Source: Rhabditoides inermis (Eukaryota; Nematoda; Chromadorea; Rhabditida; Rhabditidae). Taken from it: 64,000 nucleotides of DNA. The notes under the pieces are model-generated. The model did no database searches. It was given only the letters and a program-made list of their open reading frames with translations, and was not told where the DNA came from. Made by a program: the position numbers and the translations under genes. Where the stretch lies: assembly GCA_963966185.1 (NCBI GenBank), contig CAWZYM010000305.1, positions 510,001 to 574,000 of the forward strand, given 5' to 3'. Positions within the stretch are counted from its first letter, which is position 1. Every line of letters starts with the position of its first letter. This document shows, piece by piece, positions 21,619 through 31,800 of this stretch.

Positions 21619-22944
21619 GGAGAGGGCGAGAGAGAGGATAGGATAAAAGAGAGATGAAGACATTGCAGGTACTCTCGCGTCGGTTGCGCTCTCAACTTTG
21701 CCTACCCGAGCTGCATGCTGTCGGCCAAGTTGAAGTGAGTCGGGTTGATTATTGATTGGTTCGTATCGATTGGATTGCAGGCTGAAAATGGCGCAATCGA
21801 GCTACGAGTGGCACATTGTACTCTGCGATGACAAGGTTGGTTATCTCTTGCGAATGTTTTTCTCTTATTAAAAATATCGAATATGTAATGTTTGCAGGAA
21901 TGCCTCGCGAACAGTACTTTGTACGGTGTGCTCCTTCCATTCGCCGCATTCCATCTGGGAAAGGTAGGCGGGAGATCCCTCTCCTTCTCCTCCTCCTCCT
22001 CCTCCTCCTCCTGCTCCTCCTCCTCCTCCTCCTCCTCTCTCTCTCCCCCCCCTCTCTCTCCTCCCTCTCTTTCTCTCTTTCTCTCTCTCCTTTCTTCCCT
22101 GCATCCCTCTTGTCCAGGTCATGTTCCGCTCCACATACGACCGCTTCATGTCCCTCTTTGACGACACTGGAGTCGACAAGCAGGTGTGTAGACTTGACTC
22201 TCCCGTGTTTTGTAGTTTGTACTGTGTACTGTGTTGTAGGTGGACGTGGCTCGCCAGGAGGACGCTGCCCGTTCCATCAACCTGATGCGTCCTATGGCGG
22301 AGAGGATCCGAAGGGAGGAGACGGCCAAGAAGGGAATCGTCATCGTCGACGCAAGGTCAGATCATGGCTTCCATTACGTTCACGGTATGAAATGAGCAGA
22401 AACCGGATATATTTGGAGATAAAGTGTTGCTAGCGTAGCGGATTTTAGTCATGTTTCCTCACTAGGATTAGCCATGTGCATTTTTTTGCAGGTACGGTGC
22501 GTGTGCCGTGGGCGGTTCGCGTGCCTACCCGGTCGCCGGAGATCGGACCGTCGACGTCACCGTCCCCCTCCAGGCCATGGTCAACGACAGCCAGCTACGC
22601 ATCTACTCGGTCAAGGTGGGCGGCGCGAGAGGGGCGGAGTTTGGACGCGGGAGAGTATGAACGGCTAAACGGCAGCATGGGCGAAGATGCATTGTGTACT
22701 TAGGCAGTGTGTGTGTTTGCGCTGGCGTATGCAAATGTCTTTGATGATGTGTGTGAGCGAGTGTGGGAGGGGAGGGTGCATACTGGACGTTTGGGTGTTT
22801 CAGTCGCAGCTGCCGGGCTTCTACGACCCGTGTCCGGGGGAGGCGAAGGTGCTGCACATCCGCTACACATTCCACGACGAGCCCCACGCAGTCACCGTCA
22901 ACGACGAGATGCCAGTCACCATCCCCATGAAGGGTACGGTATAG
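19625..22944 (+). CDS. dnajc11: DNAJC11-type mitochondrial J-domain protein
   Basis: About 18 exons; early ones at 19625-19666, 19756-19818, 19945-20074, 20136-20200, 20241-20352 and 20420-20548; stop TAG at 22942. The J domain is near the N-terminus: [33 protein letters not shown] (HPD motif present) and [21 protein letters not shown] long beta-rich middle follows, and the C-terminal region ([20 protein letters not shown] to [14 protein letters not shown]) matches the DUF3395 part of DNAJC11. Known family members sit at the mitochondrial outer membrane with MICOS/SAM and affect cristae shape. Introns near 20090, 21110, 21590 and 21980 carry GA or CT tracts. The intron before exon 4 ends TTGAG. 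Confidence 0.92.
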
Positions 22945-24168
22945 TGCATTTGGGTTTACGATTGAGATTTTCTGTATGTTCCTATGCGATGTTTTTTTGT
23001 TTTTGTGTTTGTTTTCTTCCTTGTTTAGAAATGGGCAGGAGATGGAATTGGCAGGCAATTTGTCTCAGTTTCTCTACTATACTAGAGGAAAAGTAGTGGG
23101 GGATGGTGCGTAACATGGTTGTGTTTCTTATGTTCTGTCTCTGTGTGAGGAGTGGAGAGTGTTGTGAGTTGTGAGGACTATTGCGAGCCGTCTCACGTGG
23201 TTGAACGTTGAATGGAGTACGCATACCAGTACTACATAATAGTTGTGGTGTAGGGTCCGTTCTCGTAGCCTCTTCTCTCGTTTCGTTTCTGTGTTCCGTA
23301 GCGTAGTTGTTGTTGTGTTACGTTCATATGTTTTAGTGAGTGAAATGATATGAAAATTTGAAAATGGCCTAGCGGAAGTGGAATATATCCGTTCTATATT
23401 TGATCATGCCATGTTTTATCTAACGATGTCGCTCCGGCTGTTTTGTCTTTCCTACTCCCATTTTCTTTAATCTTCAATCTGTTAAAAAAATATTTTTTTT
23501 TCATTAGTAGTGAATACTCATTTTAAAATCCACAGTGATAATAATGCTTACAATTTCGTTTGTACAATTAGTTTCGAAATTTAATATCATTTCACTATTT
23601 GCGTATTATCGTATTGTTGTGGTAGTTTTCTTTAAAAATGAGATTTCAGCGCATCGTCTCACTCAGCGAGCGTCGACGTCAGAGTGAGAGGCAGAGGGTG
23701 ACGAGAGAGTGTGTGCAGATAGAGAGAGCGCAGACTGAGGTGGGTGGATTGAAGAGAGAGAGAGCGAGAGAGGAGAAGGGGGGGGCGACATTTCGGGAGC
23801 AGCCAGCAGCCATTCTCAATGCATTCTCGTCTATGATATTCGAGACACTATACAAGGCGAGGGGTGACTTGTGGGAATTCGGAGTTCCACTTCCACTAGG
23901 CATACCCAGCTAGCTAGTAGTATATCACTCTATCTGTCTGTTTGTCTCTCTTTCTCTCTCTGTCTCTGTCTCTCTCTTTCTCTTCGGTTCACTCTCTAGT
24001 TGTCAATGTTGTCATTTCTTTTCATTTGGGGTCTCAGGTTTTCATAAGTTTCAAGTTTCACATATTCTTTTTCTTGAGTCTCACTGTCTCACAACACGAT
24101 GTGTAAATAGTTTTAGGCTCGAATTTGCTCTTTCCTCAATTCCGCAACGGCATTTCATTTTGCTCTCG

Positions 24169-24217
<49 letters not shown>

Positions 24218-25056
24218 TTTCACTTTCTCATCGGAGTTGCCCGCTGCTCCATTTGCAATTTGTGGATTTGCACGGCTTTTGCCAGATGCCTCTACTGCGC
24301 TTTTCCTCTCACTTTTCTTTTTTGAGATCAGTGAAATTTCACGCTCACCTTTCCTCTTGCTATTTCCTTCTTTTCGGGAAAGGTGGGGGTGGGTAAAGTT
24401 TGGCACAAAAAGCATCTTAGAACCTCCCTTCTCCTCTTGAAACTCTCACTATTTTGAGTTCCCCTCTATATACTTTTTTCCCATCGAGTAGAAATGACTT
24501 CTGTCTCTTTTCTTCACTACCTGACAATTGCGATCTCCTTTTGTTTTCGAAATCTGTTTCACTACAGTGTAAGTTTTTGGGTAATTGTTTGAGATGGGCG
24601 TTGGTCGATGGAACTGAATCAGCTGATTCGGGTATGAATTGCAGATGGATCGATCGATGGTGCGGCAGTGAGAGGTAGAGGAGAGAGTGTGTGGTATGCG
24701 GAGAGACGAGACGACGAGCGGATCAGGCCGGTTGACTCACCTCTTCATATAAACGGCTGCTTATCTGGCCGGTCGACCCCTCTGCTGTCCCCGTCTTTCC
24801 TTCACTTGCCTCTCTTCGTCCATCCCTTATTGTCTCTCATTTTGTGTAGGTGCAGAATATAGGTTTACTTAATTAGTTTCGTTAGTTATAATTTATATAG
24901 TCTATATTTATCGTTTTCGGTTGTATGCGTAGATGTTAGCGCTATCTGTCGATTGTCTTGTCTGTTGTGGTGATTGTGTGTTTTGCTGTTCCCTGGTTTC
25001 TTCCCGTTTCCGGATGGCCTTTCATATGATCATGTGTACCCTACTCGCCAGTCTAT

Positions 25057-25108
25057 TCCCCCCTCCCCTCCCCTCCCCTCCCCTCCCCTCCCCTCCCCTC
25101 CCCTCCCT
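25057..25108. repeat. (CCCCT)n pentanucleotide tract
   Basis: About ten uninterrupted CCCCT units. The complementary strand is G-rich and could fold as a quadruplex. It lies some 240 bp upstream of the BRI3-like start codon. Confidence 0.9.
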
Positions 25109-25331
25109 TCTCTCGCCTCACCGCGTCTCTCTTTGTTGTTTCTTTCGGTGTCCTCTACGAGTTGCTATTCTGAAATGGCTCAAAGCATCGCTGCAACAAA
25201 CACATGACCGTTCGAGATAATAAAGCATTATGATAACGCGCCTCGTTGATTGATTCTGCATTCGCCAATTTGGTCGCAAACACCGTGAAATATCTCGTAT
25301 CAATTATTTCTCTATTTTCGTGCTTCATTGA

Positions 25332-25342
25332 TTTTTGTTCAG
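25332..25342 (+). promoter_or_regulatory. Splice-acceptor-like TTTTTGTTCAG directly before ATG
   Basis: The start codon at 25343 follows immediately after TTTTTGTTCAG. In nematodes this arrangement is typical of spliced-leader trans-splicing, which would leave almost no 5' UTR. An upstream cis-spliced non-coding exon is the alternative. Confidence 0.5.
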
Positions 25343-27049
25343 ATGGTTGAAAAGGGACATCCTCCCCAAGTGGATTTTCTCAGCGACGGCCAGGGCTCGT
25401 CCGGACAGGTCACGCCCACACAAGCTCCGCCTCCTCTGCGAGCCAGTGCTCCCGACAAGTGAGCGTTTTGACACGTAGTATGACATTACGAAATTGGTTA
25501 GACTTTGAGAGTGCCGTTGAGTCGTTGGGTGATGGGTGTTATCATTCTGAAGTTGTGTAATCAGAAATGTTGGTCTCTCGATTCAAATCCGTTGATAACC
25601 CTGAGTGGCGATTGCTTGCTCTCTCGCAATTCCTTGGTTGTTTCCGAGCTCTTCTTTCTTGGCGGGCGTTCTCTTCTGGGTGGTCTCTCGCAATGCAAAT
25701 TGGACCCCTCTCCCAGCCACTCCATCTCCCATCTCACACTCAAAAACGCTGATTCCCTCACGACTTTTCGAGCGCGTTTTCGAAATCGGACAGTAATTTG
25801 TGAATCGAATCGAGAGAGAAGAAGAAATAGTGAAAGGGAATAGAGAGTGAGAGAGACGCTCGAATGTGTGTGATGCCGAGATGGCAGACAGATTGGCGGC
25901 GCATATTATTAGCGCTCCCGCGTATGAAGATGTAGATTGATGTTTCGCATCCGGGATTGCTCGTTTTGTGACCGGAAGAAAGCAAGAAGGAGTGAAAGGG
26001 AAGCGGTAAGATGAGAAAATGCACGTAGACAGAGATTTGACATTTGATTGCCGTCTATGTGAAGTCACCCCTTGAAGTCGTGCGTGTTTTTAAAGTTTTT
26101 GAAGATGAGGAAGAGGGTGGAAGGATTAGATTTGGAGGGGCGGAGAAAGGGTGAAGACATTGACGAGAGGAGAGGATTGACACATGCATCATGCAGCGTC
26201 CAGTGTCTAATCTGTCACGTTTTCCTCCCAATATGATGTGGTGTTGTGTGAAGATGCTCACTCTATTATCACAGTAACCTAGTATTAACAGAGTGTCATC
26301 AGTTGTATGGCCATATGTCTTTTTCATTGCAGTGTGGCGGCAGTGTCTAGTGGGGTGAGTGACGGGGCGCAGCCTCCCTCGTACCAGGCTGCCATGTCCT
26401 ACCCCACCCTCCCTCCCCCGCACACTGCCTACGGACAGCCGCCCGCCAACCCACACTTCGCAAAGGTACCAATCATTCTGACTATATCACTAATCGAGAG
26501 TCGAGTAGACATTTCAACGTTTCGTTCTTCTCTGTTCCTCTCTAGTATTTGCTCTATTTGCGTGTTGTTTGCAGCCTGCTCCTCCTCCTGCCGGCTTCGT
26601 GGTGCCTCCCGGATACACTGCGTACCCGCCGCCGCCCGGTCAGTGTGCCCTGTGTGGATAGTAGTGGATGGGTGATTGCAGGTGTGGGGTGTGGCTTCCC
26701 TTCCCCGCAGCACGTGGAGGTGCCCGTTGGCAGGGCAGTGGTGGTGAGAGTGCACGAGGGACGGGCCGGTGCTCTGCCCGTGCCCGGAGAGAGGGCCGGA
26801 CTACACTGCGCACACTGTGTCAGTTCGCAACACTATTCAACTAGTACTATCGTAGCCGATATGAGTTTGAGAGTGGTTGAAACGTGTTGATTGCAGGCGG
26901 TGGGTCGTGTGATGAAGGAGACGGACATGTGTTGTCTGCTGTGTCTCGTCCTGCTTGCCATCTTCACATTCCCCTTCGGACTGGTGTTCCTGTGCTGTGT
27001 GCCCTGCACTGTTCATCGACGCTGCGACCACTGCCACCGCATCGGGTAG
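25343..27049 (+). CDS. BRI3/LITAF-like small membrane protein with Pro-rich N-terminus
   Basis: Exons 25343-25458, 26333-26465, 26575-26638, one from about 26682 and a last one from about 26897 to stop TAG 27047. The N-terminal half is Pro-rich (PPSYQAAMSYPTLPPPH, PPPAGFVVPPGYTAYPPPP) with a PPSY motif of the kind bound by Nedd4 WW domains. The C-terminus has a CxxC pair (HCAHC), a hydrophobic stretch (CCLLCLVLLAIFTFPFGLVF) and a second CxxC pair (RRCDHCHRIG). This CxxC, hydrophobic, CxxC layout is that of BRI3 and the LITAF domain, where the cysteines bind zinc and the segment inserts in endosomal or lysosomal membrane. It is convergent with PARG. Confidence 0.8.
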
Positions 27050-27256
27050 ACCACGCATCCTTCTCCCTCCTCCGTCTGCCATTCCCTCTCGATATTTCCT
27101 AGAACCTCCCGGGTCCCCTCACTCCCATTTTGTGCATTTCTCACAACGTCTATGAATCAGGCGCGCATTCCTATATTGAAGAAACAAATGTGTGCCTTTT
27201 CACTTGTTCAAGCGTTTCCTGCGACCACCGCGTTGTCTATTTTGAAATATAGTTAT

Positions 27257-27262
27257 AATAAA
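27257..27262 (+). terminator. Polyadenylation signal of the BRI3-like gene
   Basis: AATAAA lies about 210 nt after the stop, in AT-rich sequence, just before the 3' end of the convergent PARG gene. Confidence 0.55.
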
Positions 27263-27463
27263 AATATTTTGCACTGAATCGAACGAAAGAAGGAAACATT
27301 TTATGCAACATCATTCACATTTTCACAAAACTCTGAGACATTCATAGTTTATGGGACGAGAACGAGTAAGATAAATAGAGACACAAACTAACCCGAGCCA
27401 TACGCACTGACAACTGGATGAAAAGAAACTAAAGTACGAGTATCATATGTAATTCTACAGCAA

Positions 27464-28820
27464 TCATGCCTCGGCCTCCCCGTCTGCCTGCTCCATCTGC
27501 CTGTCCTTCTCCTCCTCCTCCCTCTGTTTCTTCACCAGCCGTCGCACCTCCCGCCGCACGAATGAGAACAGCTTCTCTCCGCGGTTGCGGTGCGAGCGGT
27601 AGTGCTTGATGAGAACCATCAGCATGGCTGAACGAGCACTTATCTAACTGGTTACAATTGGTTACGTTATGAAGTTATGATATCGTATTTATTGTGCGCA
27701 GTGTGCCTGGATGTGCCTTGTGCCCCGGCCACTCACATGTGCTGATGCCTCCCTCGACCATCTCTGCGAATAGCTCGTCCATTCCGTGCAGGGCACCGCC
27801 CTCCCTGTCCTCTCCGAATGGAAAGTACAGCATCTCCCGGCCAGCGAACGAAGCCGCCACTAGTTGCAGCAGGACTACAACAATAAAACCTGTATTTACA
27901 TTATACAAAAGAATGAAAGCGACTGACACTTGAGTTGTACGTCTCCGTTGAACACTCCGCATCCCCAGTTTCCGGTGGCGAAGGGGGTGGGGTACTCGGC
28001 GCCCGTGCGAGACAACAGGTACGGACCGCGGGACAACAGACCCACGTACGCCTGCAAACATCAGTTCATAGAGAGATAGAGAGGAACAAAGTGATGCTCA
28101 CCTTGTTGAGCTCCCTGTTGATGTAGTCTGGTTCGTACTGCTTGTTCTTGTTGTTGCGCTCGAAATGGATGGCATCGATGGCGACCAGCTGGAAAGCCTC
28201 CCTCTCCCCCCCCCTCTCTCTCCCTCTCCCCCCCCCCCTCTCTCTCTCTCTCTGTCCCCTGCATACCTCGCAGTACTGTCTCCCGCACGCATCCCTCGGC
28301 AACTGCTTGTAGGTGCTCGGCAGAGGAAAGAACTCGAGTGTTCTTCCTCAAAACAAATTCGTCCATACCTTGTATGCACGACAGCTTCCGCTAACGTAGT
28401 CTCTAACGTACCGTATCCGTCGTAGCTGCTGTATCGCTGGGCGCCAGAGATGACGATGGCCTCGTGGTGGTCCATACGCTCGCACAGTAGCTGAGAGACG
28501 ATCATCTCCGGACAGATGAGGAAGCGGATCTCCTCCTAGAAACACACACTTGACGGCAGAAGAGAGGGGGGGAGAGAGGATAAGGAGTAGGTATAGGGGA
28601 GTGATATGAATAGAGAGGAGGCAGACTGGCTTACCTGGACAGCTCCGTGTCCCAGGGCGCCACCTCCTATGTAGCAGTTGGCAAAGTCGGCCTGCAGCAT
28701 ACCACCGGCGTCCTCGATCCCCGCTTCACACAACACACCCAGAGGAGCCAGCTGCAAACCGGCCGTCTCCCCCTTGCCCCTTCCCCCATTTCGCGCGCTC
28801 TCTCTCCATCTCTCTCTTCC

Positions 28821-28858
<38 letters not shown>

Positions 28859-31800
28859 CTACCGGCTTCGTATCCGCCTCCCACTGCGGAAAGCGCTTCG
28901 AGTGCGATCGGCGCAGGAACGTCACCATTCCAGTCGGCATCCTCACATTCAATCAATACTAATCGATATCAATGAGCGTCACTCACTTCTGGGTGACCTG
29001 CCGGAAGTAGTTGAAGAAGAAGTCTAGCTTCACCGCACCCATGCCCGCCATCCAGAAGATGCTGATAAGGTTTCCATAAATCAATATCACTAATCGATAA
29101 ATCTCGTACCCGTCGAAACCGAAGTCGTTAAAGGTCTGCTGGCCGGTGCAGGAGAAGGGGCAGCAGTAGAATGCGAGTGCAAGTAGGGAGGCGCACTGCT
29201 GCTGCGAGAGGGACACCGACCGCTCCTCCACCTGGTCTCCAGCCGGGAGGGAGAACAACAGCGGCAACGGCTGCAACAACACAGCAATCAATCACCCGCA
29301 ATCCATCCACAATCTATCAATGACGGACCGCTTGGAAGAGCTGGTCGGACATGAGCGCGAGGCGCGCAATCTCCTTCATCACCTCCAGACGATCCTTCTT
29401 CTCCTGCCGACCCACCTCTGAACAGCAAGCAAACAACGTGCAAACCACAGACACAAAGAGACCAGACTCACTCTCAAGCGCCTGATTCAGTGCGCTGACG
29501 TTGTCGAGACGGGTGTACGAACTGACGAGCGCCTAGAATGGGTTGACGTCATGTCTACCACCTATTTCTCTCTTGCCTTGAACTCTTTGGCATCGCTGAC
29601 TCCGTCTTGCCATGCCCTCTCGAGTGCCTTCCTGACAGCTTCGTTCCTCGGTAGATGCATCCCTACCCGCCCACTGTTCTCCACAGACAGAGGCATCGTC
29701 ACGTGTTTGCCACGACTGAACTTCTCCTAAATCATACAGTTGGTGTTGGATTATACATCACATGAAATATATCAGTGATGTTGATTTGTATTCTTCTTCT
29801 TTTCCCCGCGGCGTTCGGTCTGATCTTCATTTTGCCCCGCCGCCGCCGAAAATCATTCATCAAAATATTGCAGTACTCAATACAGTGAAAACGAATTTCC
29901 CAGAACTCTAAAATATGCATCCTTGAAGCTCTCGAATCCCTAATATTACAAATACACTGTTGTAATCAATTATCAAAGCTCAACCCTCTAAACTCAATTT
30001 GTAGGCCTGATTTATCAAGTATATTTGTGGCAGGAGTGATATGAAATAGCGCGTGACTGACCGAGGAGAGGTTGGCAGGCAGGGGCTTGGGAGGATCGCC
30101 CCTCGCATTCTCAATGTCCATGCGCTGCACCATCACGCAGTGGCCAGGCGACGGCTCCAGCAGGTTCGGGTGCAGCACTCAAACAGACGGGCCATGACAG
30201 AGGAGAGAGGGAGGGAGAGAGGAGAGAGGAGAGAGGAGAGAGGAGAGAGGAGAGAGGGAGAGAGGAGAGAGGAGAGAGGAGAGAGGAGAGAGGAGAGAGG
30301 AGAGGGGAGAGAGGAGAGAGGAGAGAGGAGAGAGGAGAGGGGAGAGAGGAGAGAGGAGAGAGAGGAGAGGAGAGAGGAGAGAGGAGAGAGGAGAGAGGAG
30401 AGGGGAGAGAGGAGAGGGGAGAGAGGAGAGAGGAGAGAGGAGAGAGGAGAGAGGAGAGAGGGAGAGAGGAGAGAGGAGAGGGGAGAGAGGAGAGAGGAGA
30501 GAGGAGAGAGGAGAGGGGAGAGAGGAGAGAGGAGAGAGAGGAGAGGAGAGAGGAGAGAGGAGAGAGGAGAGGGGAGAGAGGAGAGAGGAGAGGGGAGAGG
30601 GGAGAGGGGAGAGGGGAGAGGGGAGAGAGGAGAGAGGAGAGAGGAGAGAGGAGAGAGGAGAGAGGAGAGAGGAGAGAGGAGAGAGGAGAGAGGAGCGGGG
30701 AGAGAGGGAGAGAGGGAGAGAGGAGAGAGGAGAGAGGAGAGAGGAGAGAGGAGAGAGGAGAGAGGAGAGAGGAGAGAGGAGAGGGGAGAGGGGAGAGGGG
30801 AGAGGGGAGAGAGGAGAGAGGAGAGAGGAGAGAGGAGAGAGGAGAGAGGAGAGAGGAGAGAGGAGAGAGGAGAGAGGAGAGAGGAGAGAGGAGAGAGGAG
30901 AGAGGAGAGAGGAGAGAGGAGAGAGGAGCGGGGAGAGAGGGAGAGAGGGAGAGAGGAGAGAGGAGAGAGGAGAGAGGAGAGAGGAGAGAGGAGAGAGGAG
31001 AGAGGAGAGAGAGGAGAGGAGAGAGGAGAGAGGAGAGAGGAGAGAGGAGAGAGGAGAGAGGAGAGAGGAGAGAGGAGAGAGGAGAGAGGAGAGAGGAGAG
31101 AGGAGAGAGGAGAGAGGAGAGAGGAGAGAGGAGAGAGGAGAGAGGAGAGAGGAGAGAGGAGAGAGGAGAGGGGAGAGAGGAGAGGTAAGTACTCACTTGG
31201 CGCGGCTTCATCGGCGCACACCTTGTTCGGATCGCACTTTGTCAGCAACTTCTCCGCATACGTAGCAGTTGTCCAACCAATCGACTAAACATATAAATCG
31301 GGTTCAAATGGCTTTTTTTGTACTTTTAGGACAATAGTTGATGATGAGCATCATTTGCTAGAATTTCTCGCAAATCCTTCATCTCATTTTATTGAAGACT
31401 AATTTAGTATAAAACCATATTGCAGTTCATCGAAATGGCCTAAATAACATGCAAATAAGGTCATATATCAGAGTATGGCCTTATTTGCGGATTCACTTTT
31501 TTCCATGATGCAAAAGTGGGTTATTCGAAAAAAAGAGACGCATTTACATCGAGGGATTTGTCGTGAAGTTCAATTCACGGCACATCCAACTGTATTTGCA
31601 ACGCTAGGGGGCGGGGCAAATATTGCAAATCCGAGACGCACATGTTGACGCTGTGCGGGATCGAAACCGGGACTCGAGATTGCGAAGCGAGATCGCTACC
31701 ACTATACCACGGAACCCTTGCGATGCTTGCGCGGTGAATGGAATGTGCATGCGATCTGCACTGCACTTCATGTAAAGGTTTTTAAATTACCTCAAACTTG

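Larger units (their letters stand above)
22945..25342. other. Intergenic stretch, low-complexity, no gene seen
   Basis: It lies between the DNAJC11 stop and the BRI3-like start. It contains T-rich and CT-rich sequence, a (CT)n run at 24172-24213, GA-rich sequence near 23690-23790 and the CCCCT run at 25057-25108. The plus frame at 23638-23913 begins with ATG, but its content follows GA-rich sequence and has no homology I recognise. It likely holds the DNAJC11 3' UTR and the BRI3-like promoter. Confidence 0.55.

Noticed and set aside
23638..23913. Plus-strand 91-codon frame after DNAJC11
   Set aside because: ATG start but GA-driven composition and no homology; likely UTR or intergenic.
30053..31288. 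Very long frames on both strands (411 and about 370 codons)
   Set aside because: They only translate the GGAGAGA satellite; composition is pure repeat and the tract is flanked by PARG splice sites.
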